Shown here: one piece after another, positions 1 to 6,341 of the stretch
How the letters are laid out: each line of letters begins with the position of its first letter
Numbering within the stretch: the first letter of the stretch is position 1
Origin: Deltaproteobacteria bacterium
Lineage (GTDB): Bacteria > UBA10199 > DSSB01
Assembly (NCBI GenBank): GCA_020440745.1
Contig: JAGRNM010000055.1
Location: 1-8,148 of the forward strand
Direction: 5' to 3'
DNA length: 8,148 nt
Position numbers and translations under genes: made by a program
The notes under the pieces: model-generated
What the model was told of the DNA's origin: nothing
What the model saw: only the letters and a program-made list of their open reading frames with translations
Database searches by the model: none

Positions 1-43
1 CTAAAGTATAAGGAGGTAAACGTTGGATACGGTTAAACTGCAT
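1..43 (-). CDS. Class I/II PLP-dependent aminotransferase, N-terminal fragment (gene runs off the left edge)
   Basis: Only the first 14 codons are present. An ATG at 43..41 on the minus strand opens a frame reading MQFNRIQRLPPYTL and continues past base 1. The 'RI-x-RLPPY' start is characteristic of class I aminotransferases of the AlaC / LL-diaminopimelate aminotransferase group; from memory, E. coli AlaC has FTRIDRLPPYVF near its start. These enzymes use pyridoxal phosphate to move an amino group between an amino acid and a 2-oxo acid in the cytosol. The catalytic lysine and cofactor site lie outside the window, so the substrate cannot be judged. A weak AGG lies about 8 nt upstream of the ATG. 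The gene follows recG by 85 nt on the same strand and could be co-transcribed with it. The call rests on a very short motif. Confidence 0.55.
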   Translation of the reverse strand, partial: MQFNRIQRLPPYTL

Positions 44-128
44 AAAATCAGCCTAAGATGTACTTTTAATTTTTAAAAGGGTCAAATCCTTTAGAGGTGT
101 TCTAAGGATAAAAACTATTTAAAATTCC

Positions 129-2270
129 TCAACCCACCTCCGCTAGGGCCAGTTTACCCTGCCAACGATGCCTTAAGAGCTCTTTTAACATTTGGTGACC
201 CGGCTGCTTTAAGTTGGGGTCCTCTTGTAAGAGCTTAAGAACCCACTCCCTAGCTTGACTTAAGACCTCTCCATGATAAAGCAAATTTAAAAACCTAAAA
301 TCAGGAAAGCCCGACTGACGGGTACCTAAAAAATCTCCTGGCCCCCTTAGTTTTAAATCCTCTTCGGCAATTTTGAAACCATCCTGACAATTTTCCATAA
401 TCTTTAGCCGCTCTCTAGCCGTCTCGGTTTTGGCCTCTCCTGCTGCCAAAATACAGTAGGATTTTTGATGCCCCCTACCTACCCGGCCTCGTAGTTGATG
501 AATTTGACTTAAACCAAAGCGCTCTGCATGTTCTAAAACCATGACAGTGGCTTCTGGTACATCAATCCCTACCTCAATGACTGTTGTCGATACTAAAACT
601 TGAATTTTACCTGACTGAAAATCAGCCATGACGGATTCTTTTTCTTCTGATTTCATCCTACCGTGCAAAAGCCCCACTCCAAATCCTTGAAAAGTTTTAG
701 ACAGCTCTTCAAAAGCCTGAGTAGCAGCCTTTAAATCTAATTTTTCACTTTCTTCTACTAAGGGAAAAACAAAATAGGCCCTTTCTCCTTGCTCTAGCTT
801 ACTTTTAACAAAGCTAAGCATTTTAGGACGATCCCTCTCCCACATTCTCCTTGTCTGAATAGGCTGACGACCTTTAGGTAAATGCCTTAAGGTTAAAAAA
901 TCCAAATCTCCATAAAGACTTAAGCTTAAAGTGCGGGGAATCGGAGTCGCTGTCATGACCAAGACATGGGGAGAAAGACCTTTTTGTTTTAAACTAAGAC
1001 GCTGACGAACCCCAAAGCGATGTTGTTCGTCCACAATAACTAAAGACAAGTTTTTAAAAAACACATCCTCTTGAGTCAAAGCATGAGTACCCACTAATAG
1101 AAGGCTTTTCCCCTCTTGAAGCTTTGCTAAAATCTCCTGACGTTTTTTTGTTGGTGTAGAACTAGTCAAAATCTCAGGGCTAAGGGACAAAGGTTTTAAC
1201 AATTTTTTAAAATTTTGATAATGTTGCTCGGCTAAAATTTCTGTAGGAGCCATCAAAGCTACTTGTTTTTGATTTTCTAAAGCCTGTAAGGCAGCCAGTA
1301 AGGCTACTAAGGTTTTTCCACTACCTACATCGCCTTGTAGCAAAAGGTTCATCGCCTGATTTTGACCGAGTTTTTGATTAATGGCTAAGGAGGCTTTTTC
1401 TTGATCAGCAGTTAATTCAAAAGGCAAGGTCGCTAAAAGTTTTTCTCTTAAATTAGTTTTAATACTCAAAGCTTCAGCAAAGTCTTCTTGACGACGACCT
1501 TGTTTCTTAAGCTGTAAACCCAACTGCAAATAAAAGGCTTCTTCCATCGCCAGACGTTGACGAAAGGGATTGGACTCAGACAACAAAAACTCATTAGATA
1601 AAGAGGCTTGGGGCTGATGAAGAGTCAAAAGACTTTCTTGAAGACTAGGCAATTTTAAAACTTCACTTAGTTTTAAAGGCAGGGTCTCGACAAGTTCTTG
1701 AGCTAAGCTTTGTAAAAGCTCCTTCATTACCTTGCGCCAAGTGGATTGACGTATCCCCTCTGTACTGGGATAAACCGGCAACCATCCTAATTTTTCTTCT
1801 AAGATTTTTTCCTCATCCAAAATATCTTCTAGTTGATAGACCTCTGGATGTAGCATCTGCAACTCACCACGATAAAGAGTGACTTCTCCACTTAATAAAA
1901 AACTCTTATCTTTTTGAAAACGCTGCTTCCAAAAATTTTTATGATAGCGAAACCACTTGGCAACTACAAAAGCCCTTCCATCACTTAAGACCACTTCAAA
2001 GGCCTTACGCCCACTGCGCCCTAAACGGACCTCTCCTGCAGCATAAACTTTGCCCAAAATATTTCTATTTTTACCCGGCTCTACTTTGGCCAAGTCAACT
2101 AGTTCTCTCCTATCTAAATAACGATGGGGAAGATGGCTAAGTAAATCTTCAAAAGAATGAATAGAGAGTTTGACTAAAAGAGCCGACAACTTAGGGCCTA
2201 CTCCTTTAGCATACTGAGCTGGCGTCTTCAGCCACGCAAGAAAGGTATGAATAGAAGGCTGAGAAGACAT
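129..2270 (-). CDS. recG: ATP-dependent DNA helicase RecG
   Basis: RecG is a cytosolic superfamily 2 double-stranded DNA translocase that remodels stalled replication forks and branch-migrates Holliday junctions. The 713 residues compare with about 690 in E. coli, so the gene is complete. The N-terminal region carries a helix-hairpin-helix-like 'GVGPKL' (23-28) and 'LLSHLPHRYLDRR' (43-55), followed by the OB-fold wedge domain (about 68-150) that contacts the junction. The helicase core shows Walker A GDVGSGKT (313-320), APTEILAEQH (341-350), the DEQH box (414-417), TATPIPRT (440-447) and QLRGRVGRG (592-600). The RecG-specific TRG region is at 642-654 (RGPGDFLGTRQSG). No expected motif is missing. 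The ATG at 2270..2268 is the only workable start, because an in-frame TAA lies three codons upstream, yet no clear Shine-Dalgarno precedes it. The gene stands behind the ompA terminator, so it probably has its own promoter. Confidence 0.97.
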   Translation of the reverse strand: MSSQPSIHTFLAWLKTPAQYAKGVGPKLSALLVKLSIHSFEDLLSHLPHRYLDRRELVDLAKVEPGKNRNILGKVYAAGEVRLGRSGRKAFEVVLSDGRAFVVAKWFRYHKNFWKQRFQKDKSFLLSGEVTLYRGELQMLHPEVYQLEDILDEEKILEEKLGWLPVYPSTEGIRQSTWRKVMKELLQSLAQELVETLPLKLSEVLKLPSLQESLLTLHQPQASLSNEFLLSESNPFRQRLAMEEAFYLQLGLQLKKQGRRQEDFAEALSIKTNLREKLLATLPFELTADQEKASLAINQKLGQNQAMNLLLQGDVGSGKTLVALLAALQALENQKQVALMAPTEILAEQHYQNFKKLLKPLSLSPEILTSSTPTKKRQEILAKLQEGKSLLLVGTHALTQEDVFFKNLSLVIVDEQHRFGVRQRLSLKQKGLSPHVLVMTATPIPRTLSLSLYGDLDFLTLRHLPKGRQPIQTRRMWERDRPKMLSFVKSKLEQGERAYFVFPLVEESEKLDLKAATQAFEELSKTFQGFGVGLLHGRMKSEEKESVMADFQSGKIQVLVSTTVIEVGIDVPEATVMVLEHAERFGLSQIHQLRGRVGRGHQKSYCILAAGEAKTETARERLKIMENCQDGFKIAEEDLKLRGPGDFLGTRQSGFPDFRFLNLLYHGEVLSQAREWVLKLLQEDPNLKQPGHQMLKELLRHRWQGKLALAEVG

Positions 2271-2317
2271 AGTTAAAGCTTAAGCTAAAAAAAGAACCAA
2301 AAGTAAAGACTCAAAAA

Positions 2318-2346
2318 TTTAAATTAAATAAGGCTAGGCTAATCAA
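2318..2346 (-). promoter_or_regulatory. Possible weak sigma-70-like promoter for recG
   Basis: The 227 nt between ompA and recG hold no supported gene. The ompA terminator fills the upstream end, so recG needs a promoter in the remainder. The best candidate on the minus strand is TTGATT (2346..2341), a 17-nt spacer and TTTAAA (2323..2318), each matching 4 of 6 consensus bases. The -35 element is one arm of an inverted repeat: on the plus strand AATCAA at 2341-2346 and TTGATT at 2357-2362. The region is AT-rich, so chance matches are likely. Confidence 0.2.
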
Positions 2347-2435
2347 CCAAAATACTTTGATTCACAGGAAAATGGCTTGTCTTCATCCATTGGTTTACTA
2401 AAAACAAACTACCAGGATTTCACTCACTTTGGATT

Positions 2436-2472
2436 AAAAAAGCCCTCCGCTGAATATCAACGGAGGGCTTTT
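2436..2472 (-). terminator. Rho-independent terminator of the ompA-family gene
   Basis: On the minus strand the arms AAAAGCCCTCCG and CGGAGGGCTTTT form a perfect 12-bp stem. The 11-nt interior can extend pairing by four more base pairs (one of them G-T), leaving a 3-nt loop. A run of six T follows directly (plus-strand A at 2436-2441). The hairpin begins about 25 nt after the ompA stop codon. It is GC-rich and strong, and should insulate recG from the highly expressed gene upstream. The A/T flanks are nearly symmetric, so it could also act on the other strand, although no plus-strand gene points toward it. Confidence 0.95.
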
Positions 2473-2483
2473 AGTAGCAGTCC

Positions 2484-2503
2484 AAGTAAATTTAAATTTA
2501 CTT
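2484..2503. repeat. Perfect 20-bp AT-rich palindrome spanning the ompA stop codon
   Basis: AAGTAAATTT is followed directly by its reverse complement AAATTTACTT. The TAA stop of the OmpA-family gene (2500..2498) lies inside this palindrome. Farther out, GTCCAA (2480-2485) and TTGGAC (2507-2512) form a second pair of complementary arms. In mRNA this could form an AU-rich hairpin just before the GC-rich terminator. It may be an accessory 3'-end structure or chance in AT-rich DNA. Confidence 0.6.
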
Positions 2504-3835
2504 ATTTTGGACCTTAAATTCTACACGACGGTTATTAGCACGACCGGCCTCGGTGTCGTTGGTATCAACAGGCACGCTCTCGCCATAACCAACCGTTGTT
2601 AGCATGTCTGCAGGCACACCACCTTGGTCTACCAAATAGTCACGTACAGCATTGGCACGTCGCTCAGACAAAGCTTGGTTGTATTGATCACTACCAAGAG
2701 AGTCTGTATGACCTTCGATAGAAACAGAAGCAATGTTACTGCGGTTAGCATTGATGAGCTTAGCCACGTCATTTAAGATAGTATAAGAATCTTCTTTAAT
2801 GGTAGCTTGGTCAAAATTAAAGTGAACATCGTAGCTGATGACGATCTCAGTAGGACCATCCACCACAGGAGCCACCTCACAAGGACCGCAAGGCTCAGGA
2901 GTCCAGTGGTAGTTAAGACCTAAGAAAGCACGCCAGTTTGGAGTTCCCAAACCATTGCTCAAACCAACACCACCACCGACTTTAGCAGTAAAACCACGGG
3001 TAATGGGGATGTTAAAACCAGCACGTACTTCAAAGGGATTTTCTACTTCGCTGTTAGAATAATCAAACATTTCACTCACAACAGGCTCAGTAGCCACTTC
3101 GGCAACAAAGAAAAGTCTTTTAAAGAACTTAATGTTAACACCCAAAGAGAGCAAAAGCTGATCATCAAAATCTGCGTTAAGCAAGGTGACGTTATCACGG
3201 ACTAAGTATCCAACGTTTAAAGCCAACTTAATACGATCGTGAATATTAAAGTCTAAGACGACTTTAGCACCACCAGCTAGACTCTCGTTACCAGAAAAAG
3301 TAGCGCTGTCACCGGTTGGCAAGGTGATAAAAGGTACCAAAGCCAAACCGATCACCCGGTCTTCGTTACTACGAAGGCGGATTTTGGATTCTAAGCGAAT
3401 ATCTCCTAAAGCAAAAGCTTGGTCAGAAGGATTAAAGGTAGCGGAAGGTCCTGTGGTTACGATAGGTAGAGTATCCACATAAATTAAAGGGATATTAATA
3501 CCTAAGTCCATCCAATTGGTCACACCATAGGAGGCATAAACATTAAGTACCAATTGCCAAGGAGTGACTTCAGCCAAAGGAACACCGATGACAGTGGCAA
3601 ATTCCACTGGATCAGCAGCTAAGTCAGCCATAAAACCTAAATTCCAACCATGCTTACCAATGGTGCGGCTGCTATTAACACCAAAGTAAGCGTCCGGACG
3701 ACCGTCCGTGATATTAGGATCAAAATTAATGGATTCAATACCCGACACAAGAGCCGCCTTAGCTGGCATAGAAGCTACCATCACGGCGCATACTAGACCT
3801 AAAGCAAGGCTTAGTTTCTTCACTTGTTTCTTCAT
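2498..3835 (-). CDS. OmpA-family outer-membrane beta-barrel protein with C-terminal peptidoglycan-binding domain
   Basis: This predicted outer-membrane protein would anchor the envelope to the cell wall. Starting at the ATG (3835..3833) gives 445 residues. Residues 1-27 are a clear Sec signal peptide: MKKQVKK, a hydrophobic core and an AKA cleavage site before ALVSG. Residues about 28-312 show alternating hydrophobic/polar strands rich in G, N and aromatics, as in a transmembrane barrel larger than the 8-stranded E. coli OmpA. A proline-rich linker carries a CGPC motif (C316, C319). The OmpA C-terminal domain (about 330-445) has VHFNFD, GHTDSLGSDQYNQALSERRA and NRRVEF; D378 and R393 match the diaminopimelate-binding Asp/Arg pair known in the family. 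I chose the ATG over a GTG 60 nt upstream because it has a good ribosome site and gives a proper signal peptide. A strong terminator follows. Transport or porin activity cannot be inferred from sequence alone. Confidence 0.9.
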   Translation of the reverse strand: MKKQVKKLSLALGLVCAVMVASMPAKAALVSGIESINFDPNITDGRPDAYFGVNSSRTIGKHGWNLGFMADLAADPVEFATVIGVPLAEVTPWQLVLNVYASYGVTNWMDLGINIPLIYVDTLPIVTTGPSATFNPSDQAFALGDIRLESKIRLRSNEDRVIGLALVPFITLPTGDSATFSGNESLAGGAKVVLDFNIHDRIKLALNVGYLVRDNVTLLNADFDDQLLLSLGVNIKFFKRLFFVAEVATEPVVSEMFDYSNSEVENPFEVRAGFNIPITRGFTAKVGGGVGLSNGLGTPNWRAFLGLNYHWTPEPCGPCEVAPVVDGPTEIVISYDVHFNFDQATIKEDSYTILNDVAKLINANRSNIASVSIEGHTDSLGSDQYNQALSERRANAVRDYLVDQGGVPADMLTTVGYGESVPVDTNDTEAGRANNRRVEFKVQNK

Positions 3836-3844
3836 CTTCAATTT

Positions 3845-3850
3845 CCCCTT
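3845..3850 (-). promoter_or_regulatory. Ribosome binding site that fixes the ompA-family start
   Basis: AAGGGG on the minus strand (3850..3845) lies 9 nt before the ATG at 3835. It falls inside the longer reading frame that opens with GTG at 3895. That position favours the shorter protein, which begins with a standard signal peptide. Confidence 0.75.
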
Positions 3851-3925
3851 TCCAGGTTGTTTGATTTTGGAGTACTTCAATCTTTTAGTATTCACAATTT
3901 ATATAAACCATCATGATTCGTCTAA

Positions 3926-3944
3926 AAAAGCTTGTAGGCTTTTC
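3926..3944 (-). other. Small inverted repeat in the ompA leader
   Basis: On the minus strand AAAAGC, a 6-nt interior CTACAA and GCTTTT can form a 6-bp hairpin, with T's following. It could be a weak terminator for the cysQ transcript or a 5' leader hairpin of the ompA mRNA. The stem has only two G-C pairs, so termination would be inefficient. Confidence 0.3.
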
Positions 3945-3972
3945 TTATCAACAAAAAACCAAAATTAAATAT

Positions 3973-3990
3973 TTCAATAAATTCAATAAA
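3973..3990. repeat. Tandem 9-bp direct repeat TTCAATAAA x2
   Basis: Two exact adjacent copies of TTCAATAAA (3973-3981 and 3982-3990) lie in the AT-rich region upstream of the ompA-family gene. On the coding strand they read TTTATTGAA twice. They could be binding sites for a regulator or a short replication-slippage product. Confidence 0.5.
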
Positions 3991-4000
3991 TCTAGATACT

Positions 4001-4020
4001 ACAAAAATTTTACTTTTTGT
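4001..4020. repeat. AT-rich inverted repeat in the ompA upstream region
   Basis: ACAAAAA on the plus strand and its complement TTTTTGT frame a 6-nt interior, giving a 7-bp stem. It sits between the 17-bp palindrome at 4030-4046 and the tandem repeat at 3973-3990. It could be a leader hairpin or an operator. Confidence 0.4.
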
Positions 4021-4029
4021 TGAGGGCGA

Positions 4030-4059
4030 AGCCTAAACTTTAGGCTAGGACACTGTCAA
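4030..4059 (-). promoter_or_regulatory. Candidate ompA promoter with an overlapping palindromic operator
   Basis: On the minus strand a perfect -35 hexamer TTGACA (4059..4054) is followed after 18 nt by TAGGCT (4035..4030), a poor -10 with 3 of 6 matches. A 17-bp palindrome (AGCCTAAA, one central base, TTTAGGCT; 4030-4046) covers the spacer end and the whole -10, which is where a repressor would sit. As RNA it could instead fold into a 7-bp hairpin with a 3-nt loop. No U-run follows the hairpin, which argues against a terminator for cysQ. If this promoter is real, the ompA mRNA has a leader of nearly 200 nt. A nearer alternative -10 is TATATA (3905..3900), with a poor -35. Confidence 0.3.
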
Positions 4060-4100
4060 ATAAAAAGATTAGGACTTTCAACCAGCTAAGCTACTGTTTT

Positions 4101-4919
4101 TTAAAGTTTTAAATTTCTACACAAGTCTAAAACTTCTTGATGACGTTGGCCATTACTTGAAAAAGTAGGCCAACGGTGGCTGGTTTCTTCCCCCAAAGGA
4201 TAAGAAAGCCCGGAAGCGTCCAGATGGGTCATGACCCCACCGGCTTCTTCTAAAAGAATCTTAGGTGCACACGTATCCCAATAATGGACGGGGTGATGAT
4301 TAAGATAAAGGTCTCCTACTTGTCTCATTAATAAGCCTGTTTTGATGCCCATCGAATTAATCGGATCCACTAGAGGTGAGCCTAAAGCATCTAATAAATT
4401 TTGTAGGGCTTGAGGAGGAAAACCCGTGGAAATAATTAAAGGCATTTTAGTAAAATTCCGACGCTTAGAAACAAAAAGTCTGGCTTCTTTTTTTTGATGA
4501 CGATGAAAAGTGCCCTGTCCTTTAATAGCGGTGTAAAGGTGATCCTCTAAGGGATCATACACAACGCCTAAATAGGGTTGTTTTTCTTTTAAAAGACCAA
4601 TCATGACACAAAAGCCCGGCACACCCGCTGCAAAGGCCTTAGTACCATCTAAAGGATCCACAACCCATATATAAGGAGAAGACTGATTACCACTAAGGCC
4701 ATCTTCTTCTGTTAAAAAACCATGATCAGGAAAAGCTCTAAGCAATCCTTGACGGATCAAATGGTCCGAAGCCAAGTCAGCTTCGGTCACTGGGCTTTTG
4801 TCTTCTTTAAAGGTTTTTTTTATCGGCTCTTTAAGATAGTCCATCACCAAAGCCCCCGCTTCTAGGGCAAGTTCGGTTGCTGTCTTTAGCATGAGCTGAT
4901 CTTGGGATAGATATTTCAA
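4101..4919 (-). CDS. cysQ: Inositol monophosphatase-family protein, probably 3'(2'),5'-bisphosphate nucleotidase CysQ
   Basis: This is a Mg2+-dependent cytosolic phosphatase, expected to hydrolyse PAP (3'-phosphoadenosine 5'-phosphate) to AMP and so relieve inhibition by the by-product of PAPS use. Numbered from the TTG at 4919, the 272 residues show KSPVTEADLASD (41-52), the metal-binding TEED (70-73), DPLDGTK (88-94) and the C-terminal WDTCAPKILLEEAGG (214-228), all hallmarks of the family. Position right after cysC and cysH supports CysQ over inositol or fructose-bisphosphate phosphatase; sequence alone would not separate these. The start is uncertain. The TTG has an AGG 5 nt upstream and a TAG stop three codons before it. 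An ATG at 4892..4890 has no ribosome site but lines up with the start of E. coli CysQ. Of the three cys genes it is the last transcribed, 42 nt behind cysH, and no clear terminator follows it. Confidence 0.85.
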   Translation of the reverse strand: MKYLSQDQLMLKTATELALEAGALVMDYLKEPIKKTFKEDKSPVTEADLASDHLIRQGLLRAFPDHGFLTEEDGLSGNQSSPYIWVVDPLDGTKAFAAGVPGFCVMIGLLKEKQPYLGVVYDPLEDHLYTAIKGQGTFHRHQKKEARLFVSKRRNFTKMPLIISTGFPPQALQNLLDALGSPLVDPINSMGIKTGLLMRQVGDLYLNHHPVHYWDTCAPKILLEEAGGVMTHLDASGLSYPLGEETSHRWPTFSSNGQRHQEVLDLCRNLKL

Positions 4920-4961
4920 CTGAACCTAAAACAGATTAAAGATGATGGTTAAAATAGAATA

Positions 4962-5690
4962 CTAGCTGTGCAAACCGCACTCTTTATTGTCTTCTTCATT
5001 ATTAAACCAACGCCAACGCCCCGCCCTTCTTGATTCGTAAGGACCAATCGGAGTGGTGCACAGAATACAGCCTAAGGATTCATAATACCATCCATCTTGG
5101 TTCCAAGCTAGTAATGAATGGATAGGCACTTGATACTTGGCTAGATAGTCTCTTAAGTCTTTTTCTTTCCAATCAATTAAAGGAGCCACTTTGAGAAGAG
5201 GCCTTTTATCCTGGCCTTGTTCTATGATCTGAAATTTAGGTGTCTTAGCCCGATGAGAGGATTGATCGGCCCTTAGTCCTGTAATCCACACATCTAAAGT
5301 GCCTAAGACTTTTTCATTGGGTTCTACCTTACGCAAATGACAGCAGAGCTCTTGTTTTTCTTTGCTATCAAAGAATAGATATTCGCCATGCTCTTTAATC
5401 ATAGCTTTTAGTTTTTTTGAGTCCGGTTGAATTTTTTCTATAGAGATGTCGTATTTTTTTTCTAGTTTTTCAAAAAGTTCATAAGTCTCTGGAAACAGCC
5501 TCAGAGTGTCGATAGTAAAGACTCTAGGCTTGACCCCGGCACGAAAGGCCATGTCGATCATCGCTACTCCAGTAAGCTGACCACTAGTGCCAATAGCAGC
5601 TCGGTTTCCAAAACGTCGGACGATTTCTGCTATCAGGTCACCAGGCTCTACCACGTCCTGGAGTTCTTTGATGAGGTTTTGATTAATCAC
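4962..5690 (-). CDS. cysH: Adenylylsulfate / phosphoadenylylsulfate reductase, 4Fe-4S type
   Basis: This cytosolic enzyme reduces activated sulfate (APS or PAPS) to sulfite with thioredoxin or glutaredoxin as electron donor, in assimilatory cysteine synthesis. The 242-residue length is usual for bacterial CysH without a fused thioredoxin domain. Cys116-Cys117 and Cys208-x-x-Cys211 form the CC...CxxC set that ligates a 4Fe-4S cluster, the mark of the APS-reductase branch. The C-terminal KECGLH holds catalytic Cys238. WITGLRADQSSHRA (135-148) is the family's substrate-binding segment. The nucleotide loop reads GTSGQLTG (34-41), unlike the usual SFSGAED-like sequence. The start is GTG at 5690..5688, inside the cysC stop (GTGA overlap), with GAGG about 13 nt upstream, so translational coupling is likely. 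The substrate is undecided: Fe-S enzymes often use APS, but Bacillus subtilis CysH of this type accepts both, and the adjacent kinase supplies PAPS. Confidence 0.92.
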   Translation of the reverse strand: MINQNLIKELQDVVEPGDLIAEIVRRFGNRAAIGTSGQLTGVAMIDMAFRAGVKPRVFTIDTLRLFPETYELFEKLEKKYDISIEKIQPDSKKLKAMIKEHGEYLFFDSKEKQELCCHLRKVEPNEKVLGTLDVWITGLRADQSSHRAKTPKFQIIEQGQDKRPLLKVAPLIDWKEKDLRDYLAKYQVPIHSLLAWNQDGWYYESLGCILCTTPIGPYESRRAGRWRWFNNEEDNKECGLHS

Positions 5691-6301
5691 AAATTAATCA
5701 TCCCTCGCTCTTTTAAAAGATGCAAGACTCTAAGTGTTGAGTCTTTTAAACTTTCTTCTCCTGTTTTTAAGATAAGCTCTGCTTTTTCTGGAGCCTCATA
5801 AGGGGCGCTAATACCTGTAAATTCTGGGATTTCTCCAGCTCTAGCCTTTTTATAAAGCCCCTTAGGATCCCTTTGTTCACATGTTTCTAGTGAAGCGTCA
5901 CAGAAGATTTCAAAGAAAGTGCCTTCGGGCAATAGGGCTCTCGCCAAGTCCCGATCAGCCCGGTAAGGACTAATAAAAGCTGTTAAGACTACCACATTGG
6001 CTTCGGCAAAAAGCTTGGCTACTTCTCCAATACGACGGATGTTTTCGCTGCGATCTTCGGGAGAAAAGCCTAAGTTTTTGTTAAGGCCATGCCGGATATT
6101 GTCTCCATCCAAGACATAGGCATTAATGCCATTTTCTACCAAAGCCAACTCTACTTCTCTTGCTACAGTAGACTTACCCGAACCAGAAAGACCCGTCAGC
6201 CAAAGTACAGCGCCTTTTTGGCCCAGTTTTTTAAATCTTTCTTCGGCTGTTAAGTGGCCGTGATGCCAAGTAATATTGCTGGATTTAATGTCGGAACTCA
6301 T
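5687..6301 (-). CDS. cysC: Adenylylsulfate (APS) kinase
   Basis: CysC phosphorylates APS at the 3' position with ATP to make PAPS, the second step of sulfate activation, in the cytosol. The 204 residues match the usual stand-alone length of about 200. Visible motifs are Walker A GLSGSGKST (37-45), DGDNIRHGLN (65-74), FISPYR (109-114) with the serine that can be phosphorylated in this family, and the lid-like segment DPKGLYKKARAGEIPEFTG (145-163). All key residues are present. The ATG at 6301 has a strong AAGGAG five nt upstream. The TGA stop overlaps the GTG start of cysH, indicating one mRNA. The upstream gene lies 94 nt away on the same strand and may be in the same operon. No ATP sulfurylase (sat or cysDN) is in the window, so APS supply must be encoded elsewhere. 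Confidence 0.96.
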   Translation of the reverse strand: MSSDIKSSNITWHHGHLTAEERFKKLGQKGAVLWLTGLSGSGKSTVAREVELALVENGINAYVLDGDNIRHGLNKNLGFSPEDRSENIRRIGEVAKLFAEANVVVLTAFISPYRADRDLARALLPEGTFFEIFCDASLETCEQRDPKGLYKKARAGEIPEFTGISAPYEAPEKAELILKTGEESLKDSTLRVLHLLKERGMINL

Positions 6302-6306
6302 AAAAA

Positions 6307-6312
6307 CTCCTT
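6307..6312 (-). promoter_or_regulatory. Strong ribosome binding site of cysC
   Basis: AAGGAG on the minus strand (6312..6307) lies 5 nt before the ATG. It is the best Shine-Dalgarno in the window and supports the chosen cysC start. Confidence 0.8.
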
Positions 6313-6341
6313 AAAAATATTTGAGGGTCAAAGAAATTTGG

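Noticed and set aside
10..76. Plus-strand AAGGAGGT followed by TTG and a 17-codon frame ending at a TAA
   Set aside because: The AAGGAGGT is the complement of the Leu-Pro-Pro codons of the aminotransferase start on the minus strand; the peptide is very short and begins with TTG.
2343..2390. Minus-strand 15-codon frame (MDEDKPFSCESKYFG) between ompA and recG
   Set aside because: No ribosome site, lies just beyond a strong terminator and overlaps the likely recG promoter; length is within chance.
3836..3895. GTG start giving a 20-residue N-terminal extension of the OmpA-family protein
   Set aside because: The extension would bury the signal peptide behind a long charged stretch, and it contains the ribosome site of the ATG at 3835.
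3708..3968. An 86-codon open frame on the plus strand
   Set aside because: It lies mostly opposite the signal-peptide end of the OmpA-family gene, resembles no known protein and has no ribosome site; it is an antisense shadow.
4030..4046. The 17-bp palindrome as the rho-independent terminator of cysQ
   Set aside because: No T-run follows it on the minus strand (TCGCCCTC comes next), so it fits an operator or leader hairpin better.
6325..6333. TTTGACCCT on the minus strand before cysC, also present at 78-86 before the aminotransferase, as a shared -35 element
   Set aside because: Before cysC a -10 at proper spacing would fall on the ribosome site; before the aminotransferase the matching -10 has only 3 of 6 bases and would leave almost no leader.
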